Positions 16,498-25,583 of a DNA stretch of 64,000 bases are shown here, one piece after another (position 1 is the stretch's first letter; each line of letters opens with the position of its first letter). Position numbers and translations under genes: made by a program. The stretch is from Kangiella shandongensis (lineage in GTDB: Bacteria > Pseudomonadota > Gammaproteobacteria > Enterobacterales > Kangiellaceae). The notes beneath the pieces are model-generated. The model searched no databases. It was not told the DNA's origin and saw nothing but the letters and a program-made list of their open reading frames with translations. The stretch covers positions 186,001-250,000 of the forward strand of contig NZ_JACNML010000003.1 in the NCBI RefSeq assembly GCF_020005365.1. The letters are read 5' to 3'.

Positions 16498-17439
16498 TTA
16501 ACGTAGAAAAAAGTCCGAAGGTCTATCCGGTGGTACCCACTGAAGCTCGTCCTTAATTTTTTTATTACTGATACTCAGTGGGCCAAAAACCTGATTATAT
16601 AGCATTCTTTGACCAAATAGTGATAAGAGGACTTTAGTAACCAGCTTCGGTACCGGAATAAGATAGCACTTTTTGCCTGACTGGCTTCGATAGTAATTAC
16701 AGACCTCTCTCGTAGAGACTCCGATATCATCTGCGACATTAAAGATTTTATTTTTGGCTGCAGAATGGTGTAAACATCTTAAAATAGCAGAAACCAGGTT
16801 GTTAACACTAACCATCGTTCTCTTTTCATTAGCTAAACCAAAAGGGAGCGGCAACTTTTTACTGCATATTCTTTGTAATCTCTGTAAGTTACCCGGAGCC
16901 CCCTCACCATACACCAGTGATGGTCTAAGGATGACAAAGTCTATATTATTCTCTAAGCAAAGCTCTTTGATTAACCTTTCACCTTCCAGCTTACTTTTTG
17001 CATAAGCTACAGCAGGGTGTAACTCATGCTCCTCTGTAATCATCTCTTGCGAACTATATACACCGTAAACACCAATTGTACTGATATAAATATAACGAGA
17101 TATGTTAGCCTCTTGGGCCTTATCAAACATCTCTTTAGCATAAGCTACGTTTGCTTCATAAAACTTTTCATAGGCGGATTGATTATTTGAGCTTTGGATG
17201 TGAGCCATGCCAGCTAAGTGAATAATACAATCAAAGTGCTCACTGATAACACTGTCCCTTTCGATCATTCTCTCATGACCTTTACCAGCGGTACGCTCAT
17301 GAACTATAAATTTATAATCAACCGAAAAACGATCAAGAACCTTTAAGAGATGGCGTCCTACAAACCCACGAGCACCAGTAATAAGAACCTTTTTCGTGCT
17401 TAATAATTGAAGCTCAGACTCTTGCATATTTAAATACAC
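16498..17439 (-). CDS. NAD-dependent nucleotide-sugar epimerase/4-reductase (WbpV/WreQ-like)
   Basis: A 313-residue extended short-chain dehydrogenase with the nucleotide motif TGARGFVGRHLL near residue 21 and the catalytic YAKSK near residue 148. The preceding ISTIGVYG is typical of sugar epimerases. I accept the GTG at 17439: on the minus strand AGAGGA lies seven bases upstream, while the ATG four codons later has poorer spacing. The gene follows the upstream glycosyltransferase stop without a gap and precedes the phosphoglycosyltransferase by 31 bases. With the 4,6-dehydratase two genes on, reduction or epimerisation of UDP-4-keto-6-deoxy-GlcNAc is the likely role. A plain UDP-GlcNAc 4-epimerase is the main alternative. 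Confidence 0.8.
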   Translation of the reverse strand: MYLNMQESELQLLSTKKVLITGARGFVGRHLLKVLDRFSVDYKFIVHERTAGKGHERMIERDSVISEHFDCIIHLAGMAHIQSSNNQSAYEKFYEANVAYAKEMFDKAQEANISRYIYISTIGVYGVYSSQEMITEEHELHPAVAYAKSKLEGERLIKELCLENNIDFVILRPSLVYGEGAPGNLQRLQRICSKKLPLPFGLANEKRTMVSVNNLVSAILRCLHHSAAKNKIFNVADDIGVSTREVCNYYRSQSGKKCYLIPVPKLVTKVLLSLFGQRMLYNQVFGPLSISNKKIKDELQWVPPDRPSDFFLR

Positions 17440-18603
17440 TCACATATCCTCTAGTCCGTTTTCCCTTCCAACAGCCACTCTCTTAAGAAAACTTTCTACA
17501 TTATCTTCTCTTATATAATGTTTTTTGATCATCTCTTTATTCTTGTCAGAGCGGACACTATGCAGACTTAGCTTAGTGATATGGTTGATAGCCTTAACAA
17601 CTTCATTGACGTTATTCGGTTCGATAACAGTGTTATTTTCAAAGCCGGTTAAAACTTCTTTCGCCTCCCCTTTCCCACCATACAGTACGTATTTTCCTGT
17701 TGAAAGGTATTCATATAGCTTAGAAGGAATTGCTCCAGAAAACTTTTCATCTAATTGGGCATATAAAATGTGCGTATTGCTATAGTAATCAATGGCCTTT
17801 TCCCACGGCACTCTTCCAGTAAAGGTAACGTTTTTTATACCTTTACTATCACAATATGTCTGCACTCGCTCCCTGTCGGTTCCATCTCCGACTATCAAAA
17901 AATCAACATGGGGCAACAGGTACGCGGCATCGATAAGCACTGTAAGGTTTTGAGCAATACCAATATTACCGATGTAAGAAACTACAGTATCATCACTATC
18001 AACAGCACAAGCTTTATTTAATACAGTGAATTGCTCGCGACCAACTCCGTTTGGGACAAAACAAACTTTACTCTCATCAACTTTCAGTTTATTCCTAACG
18101 TATTGATATTCAGTGTTATTTGTAACAGCGACACCATCAATCATACTAATCTTAATTTTTGTTATATAGCGCGCCAATAGCTTAAATAGCCTTTGTATTA
18201 GAGATGAGTTACTCAAATACTCCCAAGTTAGGTCTCTAATATCCAGGTAAATGGTGTTGTCCTTGATTATACTCAGACGAAATAGCAGAAACATCGACGG
18301 GATAGTAACGACACAAGTGTTTATTTTTGATTGTTTCACTTTCTTTAATAATCTGCTAGCTTCTACAAACTCCTGAAATGCCCGCTTTATGAATCGTCTG
18401 CTCCTTTTTGCTCTACTGACTCTGATATGTTTAACGCCAAGCGCTCCCGACAGATCCTCGTTATCTGTTGAAAATAATGACACCTTGAAATTTTGTGACT
18501 TCATGTAAGCGATATAGGGTGCCAATCGATTCTTAACTACTGGTTCACAGCTAAGTGGATAGCTTGTAACAAAAGCGACTTCTTGATTATTGGTTTCTGG
18601 CAT
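17440..18603 (-). CDS. glycosyltransferase family 4 (GT-B fold)
   Basis: A 387-residue protein with the two-domain GT-B plan. The C-terminal half shows VVSYIGNIGIAQNLTVLIDA near 210 and FTGRVPWEKAIDYYS near 265. A donor-site segment around 285-310 has FSGAIPSKLYEYLSTGKYVL, the Glu-containing region that binds the nucleotide sugar in group 1 transferases. No signal peptide or membrane helix is apparent, so it acts at the cytoplasmic face. Its start overlaps the heparinase-like gene by 17 bases. The acceptor and donor sugars cannot be deduced. Confidence 0.85.
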   Translation of the reverse strand: MPETNNQEVAFVTSYPLSCEPVVKNRLAPYIAYMKSQNFKVSLFSTDNEDLSGALGVKHIRVSRAKRSRRFIKRAFQEFVEASRLLKKVKQSKINTCVVTIPSMFLLFRLSIIKDNTIYLDIRDLTWEYLSNSSLIQRLFKLLARYITKIKISMIDGVAVTNNTEYQYVRNKLKVDESKVCFVPNGVGREQFTVLNKACAVDSDDTVVSYIGNIGIAQNLTVLIDAAYLLPHVDFLIVGDGTDRERVQTYCDSKGIKNVTFTGRVPWEKAIDYYSNTHILYAQLDEKFSGAIPSKLYEYLSTGKYVLYGGKGEAKEVLTGFENNTVIEPNNVNEVVKAINHITKLSLHSVRSDKNKEMIKKHYIREDNVESFLKRVAVGRENGLEDM

Positions 18604-20239
18604 TATTAATTCTGATATTGGTTTCTAGATTCTGGGCGTCAACATTAATTAAAACTGTTTTTGTTGGCACTTCATGACCAAAGGAAGGATACCAGGTGGA
18701 GTCAATGATTTTGATTTTACCGCCCTCTGTACTCATACTAATTTCAGCATGTTCATCGACGGATAACAATACTGAATCCTCGGAGTTTTTTAATACTTTA
18801 ATATCCGGGTGGAGTTTAAAAATAACAACACAACTCAAACCATCCTCTGAAATCTTGTCATAAATAGAAAAGCCATCTTCATGCATACTAAACCTTCTGT
18901 TATGGCTGTTCCCTTTTCTATTTAAATCCCAAAAGCCACGGATAGTACAATCAATCACACTTTCCTCAGAATTTACTGACACCTGTTCAACCTTAGATGC
19001 CTTTGCAACCCGAAAACCTCCCCAGACCTGGGATGAATTAGAATTATTAGGAATGAGAGTATTATGACTCTTTGTAGCTCTTTGAAGCTGTCGTTTAGCA
19101 TCGTTTCCGTATTGCGAAATCCCGCTGTTAACAAATACCCTTTTCCCCCTCACTGAAAGTTCAAACGACAAAGTTTCTGCATGAGAATGTCCCGGCTGAT
19201 ATCTGGGGGATACATCACCAATATCAGCAATCAGTTTATAGAGTGGTTTGACAACAGAAATGAATCCTGAGTTTTTAAGATAAAATACGTTATCAGGTGC
19301 ATTCTTTCCCCAATTAGCTTCTAACCCTAAAAGTTTAGCAAAACTCTTGATTTCTTCACCGGTTGGAGCCACACTTAGTGTTGAGTCGTTAAAAAAAGCG
19401 ATCCCACCGTCCGGATGCTCCATAGCATCCATCCAGTTTAGAGCTTTAACGGCAGTTTCTTGCCATATGTTTATATGTGACTCCGTTATTAAACCTTGCG
19501 ACTTTTTTGCTAAAAAGATTAAGTCCAATAAGTCCCATAGCAGTATATTGTGATACATCGGGGAGCGCTCAAAATGGCCACCATCAGGTAAAAACTGTTC
19601 TGCTACCTGCTGTTTTATGATGTTGAGCCCTAAACCAAGCAATTTACGACCAAGCTTTTCTTCTAAGAATACACCGACAAAAATCAATGCCTTGCCATTT
19701 GCAAACAAATGGTTAGCAAGCAAGTGATACTCTAACTTTCTGGCTAGCAGGTTTGACTGCTCATAAATCGACCGGTTCCAGTTTTCATTTTTAATGTTAT
19801 GTCGCCAAATGTACTTACACCAATTAACTAATCTTAATGAGCTTGGATAGGGATCTAAAGCTACCGAGTGAGAGTCATGGCTGACAGTTAATATCCAGTT
19901 ATCTATCAATCTTGAATAAAAGGGGACGGTTTTAGCTGATTCAGCAACATTTAAATCATCAAAATAATGTAAATTGTACAGCCATAATGCTGACGCATTA
20001 ACGTCCCACTTTTTTTCTGTATTAACAAGTTTGGTTTGATTTAAAAAACTGGCATTATACTCTGAGTTCCAGCTAGCTTTTCCCCTGACAGGAAAAGATA
20101 ATTGTAGGTTACGTCGAAGCACCTTACCACGGCTGCATGATTTTATTTTTGGTTTAATCAATCGATACTTTAGTTGAAACAAAATTTGCTTCAACTTTAA
20201 GTGCTTGATAGTGTGGTAATAAAGTAAGAAACGCTTCAT
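18587..20239 (-). CDS. heparinase II/III-family protein of polysaccharide clusters
   Basis: A 550-residue protein with an alpha-helical toroid-like N-terminal half and a beta-rich C-terminal half. The segment around 355-370 (GHSHAETLSFELSVRGK) carries the histidines conserved in heparinase II/III-like lyases. No signal peptide is visible. The first 30 residues are basic (HTIKHLKLKQILFQLKYRLI), so it is probably cytoplasmic or membrane-associated. Such genes are frequent in capsule and exopolysaccharide loci, where they are thought to edit or trim uronic-acid polymers. A lyase cutting a uronate-containing sulfated product would fit this locus, but activity is not proven by the sequence. Confidence 0.8.
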   Translation of the reverse strand: MKRFLLYYHTIKHLKLKQILFQLKYRLIKPKIKSCSRGKVLRRNLQLSFPVRGKASWNSEYNASFLNQTKLVNTEKKWDVNASALWLYNLHYFDDLNVAESAKTVPFYSRLIDNWILTVSHDSHSVALDPYPSSLRLVNWCKYIWRHNIKNENWNRSIYEQSNLLARKLEYHLLANHLFANGKALIFVGVFLEEKLGRKLLGLGLNIIKQQVAEQFLPDGGHFERSPMYHNILLWDLLDLIFLAKKSQGLITESHINIWQETAVKALNWMDAMEHPDGGIAFFNDSTLSVAPTGEEIKSFAKLLGLEANWGKNAPDNVFYLKNSGFISVVKPLYKLIADIGDVSPRYQPGHSHAETLSFELSVRGKRVFVNSGISQYGNDAKRQLQRATKSHNTLIPNNSNSSQVWGGFRVAKASKVEQVSVNSEESVIDCTIRGFWDLNRKGNSHNRRFSMHEDGFSIYDKISEDGLSCVVIFKLHPDIKVLKNSEDSVLLSVDEHAEISMSTEGGKIKIIDSTWYPSFGHEVPTKTVLINVDAQNLETNIRINNARNQ

Positions 20240-20278
20240 AAGATTTTGTCTGATCTAGTTAAGAATGCTTGTAAACCT

Positions 20279-21304
20279 TTACGGCTCCAAGTGCTCTTTT
20301 AGAGCATCAAGCGCTATGATATAACTTCGACCAGAACCGACGACGCCCAGCTTATAAAAAACAAGAAATTGCCCCTCTTTCTTTACGTGGGGAAACATTA
20401 ACTGACCATACTGGAAATACTTCATAGATAAAATATCTTTCTTGTAATGAGTTAACAATCCCCAAGGAGCGTCATTGAGACACCCCCAAAGCTGAATATA
20501 GCTAGAAGTATTAACTTCACTGGGCTCCGCAACAGTGGAAAAAAACTTATAAGATCCTAGTTTGCATCCATAAAAAACAGATGAATCGACATCAGCCAGC
20601 AGGGATACGGACGAATCATTTCTTGATATACGATAGATATGATTACTTTCGAGCGGAGTGTCAGTCGAATAATATATATACTGCTCATCGAATAGTAATT
20701 GAACCGCTCGAGCCTGCTGGTTTCCTCCGATAACTTTACTTAACTCTCGATTGGTGTACTTCCATATACCCGCCTCATCACCATAATCCCCCGTAGTAAT
20801 GAAAAGCGCTCCTGTATAAGGGTCATTAAAAACACCATGGATATGCCTGACTCCTTGAAACTTATATAGGCTATAATGCTCATTACCGTCGTAGCAGAAT
20901 AAGTCCATCGGCTGACGATCGCCATTGGAAGAGTAAGCGCCATATATTAATTTGTTATCCTGTACAGCAACGCATAAGGGCCTTCCCCCCTGAATGTCTT
21001 CAGGACCGGAAATAACGATACCATCTTGGTTAAACTTGTAGAGTTGTCGATTAAAAATCGCATAGAAGTAACCATCATCAGTAGCTACAAAGTGCTGCAA
21101 CCCCAGCCTTAGGAGCCTACTAGCAAAATGGCTCCTTACTAATATATTTTTTGGAGGCGAAGTCTTAAATTTAGCGAATACAGTCCATGTCTTACCATTG
21201 TCATCAGAAACTTCAACTCTATCAGCTATTCCGCGGTATAACTTTCTACCGTCTATCAAGACAACTTTGCCTTCTATAGGTGATAATAAACTGTCAAAGC
21301 CCAC
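20279..21304 (-). CDS. unrecognised protein with beta-propeller-like repeats in the polysaccharide operon
   Basis: A 341-residue soluble-looking protein with no signal peptide or membrane helix. It shows repeated blade-like strands rich in Tyr, Gly and Asp. One is an Asp-box-like SDDNGKTWTVF at about 34-44; others are ATDDGYFYAIFNRQLYKFN, FITTGDYGDEAGIWKY and IYYSTDTPLESNHIYRIS. The order suggests a five- to seven-bladed propeller related to sialidase or WD-like folds, but I see no sialidase catalytic set. It follows the sulfotransferase with one base between them, so it is certainly part of the operon. It may bind or modify glycans; the function is unknown. Confidence 0.6.
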   Translation of the reverse strand: MGFDSLLSPIEGKVVLIDGRKLYRGIADRVEVSDDNGKTWTVFAKFKTSPPKNILVRSHFASRLLRLGLQHFVATDDGYFYAIFNRQLYKFNQDGIVISGPEDIQGGRPLCVAVQDNKLIYGAYSSNGDRQPMDLFCYDGNEHYSLYKFQGVRHIHGVFNDPYTGALFITTGDYGDEAGIWKYTNRELSKVIGGNQQARAVQLLFDEQYIYYSTDTPLESNHIYRISRNDSSVSLLADVDSSVFYGCKLGSYKFFSTVAEPSEVNTSSYIQLWGCLNDAPWGLLTHYKKDILSMKYFQYGQLMFPHVKKEGQFLVFYKLGVVGSGRSYIIALDALKEHLEP

Positions 21305-21305
21305 T

Positions 21306-22199
21306 TTATTTTCTCGCTTTCCAATATTTATAATTCCTGATCAGCCTGTATGAACCTGCAGCAACAATACTCACTGAAACAATAAAAAACGCGAATAGCT
21401 TTTGCTTCATAGTAGCGTTTGGAACTTTAGCATTGTAATCATGCTTTTTTATAAACTGATGGTCATTATAAGTTGAGCAAAGAGCTTCAAGAGGCGTCAG
21501 ACTATGTAGCCATTTTGATGTATTTGATCGATTGATAGGCTTCAATGTTTCTTTTTTCCAGTTCACCTCATCTTCTTGCACTAGCATTTTTGCAGCCTTC
21601 GTGTGATCCAGCATATCAGCAGAATAGTCCAACCCAAGATAGTTGCAAATCTGTTTTATATGCATCTCGGGCTTTGAAATTAAATCCTCATACTTAATTG
21701 AATATTGCCACTCCATCTTATCTGCTTTTTTTGCATCACCCAATTGAACTCGAGATGATACTAAATAGTTTAAAAGGCTTCGGCCTGAGGACCAGGATGC
21801 TTTTTTCTTAGAGGCAATAACATCTCTCGGATCTCTATATATATTAATAATTTTAGCGTCTGGAAAGTCTCTTTTAAGAAGCGAGACACATTCAACCAGG
21901 CGGGGATCTTTATCTAATACTACCTTACCGGTATCGGCATTGGTAAATCTTTTATAGGCTTGTAATAGCTGAATATTACCTTGGTGATTATCAATATCAC
22001 CTAACTCCTCCATAAACCTGGGACAGCGCTGTAAGTTCTTATCATCTTTGAAGTTAATAGGTTCGCCACCTTTCATGTATATGAACCTTCTCAAGAAGCC
22101 TGTCTCCGGTATTGCCACAACACCAGGGTGGGATGCTATGATACTTTGCAACAAAGATGTCCCGGAACGTCCAACCCCGACAATAAACACTCTACTCAT
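21306..22199 (-). CDS. PAPS-dependent sulfotransferase with a C-terminal hydrophobic anchor
   Basis: A 297-residue protein when read from the ATG at 22199, which overlaps the preceding glycosyltransferase stop by eight bases. The PAPS 5'-phosphosulfate loop is FIVGVGRSGTSLLQSII at the extreme N terminus. The 3'-phosphate-binding strand is IINIYRDPRDVIASKKKAS near residue 130. Family members move sulfate from PAPS to a hydroxyl or amino group. An unusual feature is the C-terminal hydrophobic stretch (KLFAFFIVSVSIVAAGSYRL, about 266-285) followed by a basic tail. It could tether the enzyme to the inner membrane next to lipid-linked glycan. The substrate is presumably the polysaccharide made by this locus. 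Confidence 0.88.
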   Translation of the reverse strand: MSRVFIVGVGRSGTSLLQSIIASHPGVVAIPETGFLRRFIYMKGGEPINFKDDKNLQRCPRFMEELGDIDNHQGNIQLLQAYKRFTNADTGKVVLDKDPRLVECVSLLKRDFPDAKIINIYRDPRDVIASKKKASWSSGRSLLNYLVSSRVQLGDAKKADKMEWQYSIKYEDLISKPEMHIKQICNYLGLDYSADMLDHTKAAKMLVQEDEVNWKKETLKPINRSNTSKWLHSLTPLEALCSTYNDHQFIKKHDYNAKVPNATMKQKLFAFFIVSVSIVAAGSYRLIRNYKYWKARK

Positions 22200-23271
22200 G
22201 GGTAAACCTTTCAAATACCTCGAGCTCACGACTTACCGTATTCTCCGGAGCGAAGTAAAAACCAGACATGACATTATTTTTAAGTTTGTCGTAAATACTC
22301 TTAATATTTATATCCTCAGGTCTGTCATTATTCATTAAATAGACATGGGGAAACCTGGCAAGCATCTCTTTAACTACGCTTATATCAGAGCTTATCAGTG
22401 GCATATTGTAAGTTGCCGCTTCACAAGCTAGAACACCTTGAGCGTCGTACCGAGTTGGTAATAATGCCAAATGATAATTATTGAAAAAATCAGCCAGTTT
22501 ATGCTGCTCAACAAGTTGAGGTGTATGGATGACATTATCCGGTTTATCGAAATGTTTAAAGAACTGACCTTTGCCAAATATATGAAACTCAACATTTGGG
22601 TTTTGCTCTGCTATACGAACCACCAAATCAACCGCATATTTAGACTCATCAAGCTTTCGTAACGTGACTACTTTAATTTTATTGCCGAATACAGGAGGTC
22701 TATGACGGTTATCAACAAAATCATGCCACACGGGGTTAGGTATGCAGTTGTACTTACTTGGTAATAGCTTAACGCCGATATTCTTCTCATATTGATCCTT
22801 CATCCACTCACTGACAAAGATCAGGTGTGACTTATCTCCTATGACCTTGTGAATGAGTCTCTTAACAAGCTTTATCTTTGTCCAGTCATAAATAGTTTTT
22901 GATAATCGGCGTAACCAACTGGCGCTTCGATAATAATATGGCTTAGGATAATCCTTTTCAGTATAGAGTACCTCATGACCATGAAAAAAGAATACGATTT
23001 TTTTGAACTTGGCTTTCAGTATATAGAAATAGTGATTCTTGATATTTGGAGCATGACTTATGACAAGGTCATACTGTAATAAATTATAACCAGCGCTGCT
23101 CTTTGTATATACGTTGATGCCTTGATAGCTGTAATCACTTTTTGCATTAAAGTTCAGTACATCGACAGTGCAACCACGCTTTAAGTACTCCCTATTCCTG
23201 GTATGAGCCCAAGCCATACGATAAACGTCACCTTCTGAGCTATATTGCTCACACAACACTAAAATTTTCAT
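22192..23271 (-). CDS. glycosyltransferase family 4 (GT-B fold)
   Basis: The ATG at 23271 gives 359 residues beginning MKILVLCEQYSSEGDVYRMAW; a longer reading adds nine residues with no better ribosome site. The protein has a Rossmann-like N-terminal domain, a linker around 200, and a C-terminal domain with VVTLRKLDESKYAVDLVVRI and EFHIFGKGQFFKHF. The donor region LPTRYDAQGVLACEAATYNMPLISSD lies near 285-310, with the Glu typical of group 1 enzymes. It lies between two sulfotransferase genes, so its product is probably sulfated afterwards. Sugar specificity is unknown. Confidence 0.85.
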   Translation of the reverse strand: MKILVLCEQYSSEGDVYRMAWAHTRNREYLKRGCTVDVLNFNAKSDYSYQGINVYTKSSAGYNLLQYDLVISHAPNIKNHYFYILKAKFKKIVFFFHGHEVLYTEKDYPKPYYYRSASWLRRLSKTIYDWTKIKLVKRLIHKVIGDKSHLIFVSEWMKDQYEKNIGVKLLPSKYNCIPNPVWHDFVDNRHRPPVFGNKIKVVTLRKLDESKYAVDLVVRIAEQNPNVEFHIFGKGQFFKHFDKPDNVIHTPQLVEQHKLADFFNNYHLALLPTRYDAQGVLACEAATYNMPLISSDISVVKEMLARFPHVYLMNNDRPEDINIKSIYDKLKNNVMSGFYFAPENTVSRELEVFERFTHE

Positions 23272-23301
23272 ACGAGTAGGGATTGCCCGGTAAAACAAGT
23301 A

Positions 23302-23991
23302 TCATTCATAATTTAAAAATTCATAATCATGCTGGTAGATATCACGTATTATTGACTCTGAGTTTTTACTCAACACTACCTTGCCACTAATATCGCTTCC
23401 AGACTGGTTAATTCGTTCTAACTTACCTTTTACCCCAAGTTTTGTTAGCACAGAATTAAAGTCTTCACCTATAGACTCAAACCTGCCTATAAAATCTACT
23501 TGGCAGCTTTCCCCAACTTCTAAAAAATACAGGGTTTGCGGCCAAAACATAGGGGTGTAAATATAATGCTGCTTATCAGCTATAAACTCGCAGAAGTCGT
23601 CAGCAGACATTTTATATTGGTTAATAATATTGAAAAAGTACTCGTCGGTGCTTCTCTGATTCCCACCACTCTTGTAATAGCGGAAAGCAGATTCAAACCT
23701 TGTTACCGGGTTTCTAACGAAAGTAAACTTAAAATACTTTTCAAACTTACTAGAATTCGCCACTTTATATTCCCTATATGTAGCATGATCCCGAGAACCA
23801 TTATGTCCCAAAGCCCTTAAAATGGAAGTTCCAGCAACCTTCGGAATATGGATAAAGATACACTTATGTCGCGAGGTATATCGTCTATAGGGATACGGAT
23901 CAATTCTATCTCGTATAAAACTCTTGCCCGCTCTGAGAAGGGCCAACTGTCTCTGACTTGACTTGCTTTTAATATAATCTTTCAGGCTCAC
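23302..23991 (-). CDS. carbohydrate sulfotransferase (Sulfotransfer_2 family)
   Basis: A 229-residue protein resembling the Golgi-type carbohydrate sulfotransferases (HNK-1/chondroitin/heparan 2-O type). The PAPS loop is FIHIPKVAGTSILRAL near residue 47. The 3'-phosphate-binding motif is FTFVRNPVTRFESAFRYYK near residue 90. A Lys-rich N terminus precedes the fold, with no membrane segment. It follows the flippase gene by nine bases in the same operon. The substrate is inferred to be a sugar in the locus product. Confidence 0.87.
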   Translation of the reverse strand: MSLKDYIKSKSSQRQLALLRAGKSFIRDRIDPYPYRRYTSRHKCIFIHIPKVAGTSILRALGHNGSRDHATYREYKVANSSKFEKYFKFTFVRNPVTRFESAFRYYKSGGNQRSTDEYFFNIINQYKMSADDFCEFIADKQHYIYTPMFWPQTLYFLEVGESCQVDFIGRFESIGEDFNSVLTKLGVKGKLERINQSGSDISGKVVLSKNSESIIRDIYQHDYEFLNYE

Positions 23992-24000
23992 AGTAACACC

Positions 24001-25254
24001 CTATACTGGCAATGTAGTGAAACCAAGCTTACGCTTGGCAATTATTAGTCCAATAAGGTTTGATGCGATATTAACCGCCGCTATAAAAATCGCGGCCCCC
24101 AAACCTCCCCCATAAACCACAACAGGTATGATTAAAACTAAGGTTACCGCACCTGTGCTCATCACTAGCTTCCTGACATAATTTTGATTTCCCGTCATAT
24201 TCAAGGAAACTAGGACTGATCCTGTGAATACGTTAAATAACTGGCCTATAACGAATACTTTCAGCATTAAAGCACCAGCAATGTATTCTTCTCCAAATAA
24301 AGCTAGAACCTGAGTAGAAGCAAAAAATAAAATCGAAGATGGTATTAATGCTATCAGGAACATCATTAACGAGGATTTTTTTGCCAACATCTTCAATTTT
24401 TTCATTTGGTTAGTATAACTATAGCTTGCAAACTTCGGGCCTAAAAAACTGTTAAATACTATTAGTATAAAATTTACCAGCATTGCTATACGTAAACTGG
24501 TTGTTAACAAACCCACTTCTTCGCTTTCGCCTAGCGCGCCCAGGACCAGGACAACTCCCCACTGAGTAATAAAGGAAGACATTTGAATCCAGCCGAAATC
24601 TCTTTTGACATTTTTATCAATATCAGTGTTGCCATCAATATTCTTAAAAGCCTTAAAACCGTAAGGAACCACTAAAGCTAATATGATCGATAATAAAATA
24701 ACGAGGGCTACGTTAAAAGATATCACACCAAATGGCCAAAGCAGTATGAGTATTAGCGTTGTAACTAGCGATACACCTCCCTGCTCCCAAAGAGGTGCTA
24801 TTAAATGCCGCTCTGATGCTCTATGTAAAGCTGCTATTAGCATCAGTAAACCATAAAAAGGTGCTATCAATATAAAGACTGACGAGGCCTGAATTGTTAA
24901 CAGCTCCAGAGCAGGAACTAAAAAATAAATAAGAATGGGACTTAAGACTACAGTGAGAAGGAGCCCTCTTTTGAGGACGTATTTAAAAAGATGTGAAAAA
25001 ATGCCCGACAGACTACGGAAATCAGCCTGACTGTAATAATAGCCACCCTCCCGTAACAATAGTTGATCAGCCCCGTAGCGGAAGACTACCGATAGCCCTG
25101 CCAGCAGAACCAGTAAAGTGACAAAGTTGCCAACCTCAGCAAGAGTTAGGTGTTGCGCCAAAACCCACTGTAGTACTATTGCTCCGGACATAGCAATAGC
25201 TTTACTAAGTCCAGTCGGTATGGCTTTTAAAAGAAGGGAGACAGATTTACTCAA
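24001..25254 (-). CDS. Wzx-type polysaccharide flippase (MOP/MATE superfamily)
   Basis: A 417-residue integral membrane protein with about twelve hydrophobic helices and short charged loops. The length and helix plan match Wzx/O-antigen translocases, which flip undecaprenyl-linked oligosaccharide to the periplasmic face. It is the first gene after the second JUMPstart leader, about 240 bases from the predicted transcription start. I found no separate Wzy polymerase in the window, which is unusual for a Wzx system. A polymerase may lie elsewhere, or the product may be a single repeat unit. Confidence 0.85.
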   Translation of the reverse strand: MSKSVSLLLKAIPTGLSKAIAMSGAIVLQWVLAQHLTLAEVGNFVTLLVLLAGLSVVFRYGADQLLLREGGYYYSQADFRSLSGIFSHLFKYVLKRGLLLTVVLSPILIYFLVPALELLTIQASSVFILIAPFYGLLMLIAALHRASERHLIAPLWEQGGVSLVTTLILILLWPFGVISFNVALVILLSIILALVVPYGFKAFKNIDGNTDIDKNVKRDFGWIQMSSFITQWGVVLVLGALGESEEVGLLTTSLRIAMLVNFILIVFNSFLGPKFASYSYTNQMKKLKMLAKKSSLMMFLIALIPSSILFFASTQVLALFGEEYIAGALMLKVFVIGQLFNVFTGSVLVSLNMTGNQNYVRKLVMSTGAVTLVLIIPVVVYGGGLGAAIFIAAVNIASNLIGLIIAKRKLGFTTLPV

Positions 25255-25583
25255 ACTACAGAATCTTCTTCATTGATTACACAGCTTGTTGTAGGGCCAT
25301 ATACCTTCTGAATCGGCCTCTTCCTTAGGGTCAGCGTACTTACATTGGACATAAATACTTTTGTTGTTCCTCGCTATTATCGACACGACTAATTGAATTT
25401 AGAGCAAATATATCCAATCTGAGCTGATGACAGGTAAGCTACCGCTCCTGGGTTTCGGCTCCCACAGTGCCAGACTAGGTTGTCGGTTATTTATACAACA
25501 AAGTATATAGGTGTCACATACATTTGATAAGGTACTAGAGTAATTTTCTTATTAATCTGAGTTCTTAAACGACAGAAGCAGAC
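25255..25583 (-). promoter_or_regulatory. 329-bp leader and promoter region between cysC and wzx
   Basis: This gene-free stretch holds a promoter (TTATCA at 25525-25530, 17 bases, TATACT at 25502-25507, minus strand) and a JUMPstart/ops element (25435-25471). About 180 bases of leader follow before wzx, in which I see no open frame and no strong hairpin. It separates the sulfate-activation genes from the flippase operon. Confidence 0.65.
25435..25471 (-). promoter_or_regulatory. JUMPstart/ops element 2, upstream of the wzx operon
   Basis: On the minus strand the sequence runs GGCACTGTGGGAGCC, then AAACCCAG, then GAGCGGTAGCTTA. It follows the JUMPstart pattern and ends in an ops-like box in which the core GCGGTAGC is intact. 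It lies about 25-60 bases after the predicted start point. RfaH is known to bind ops in the non-template strand of paused RNA polymerase. Confidence 0.75.
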
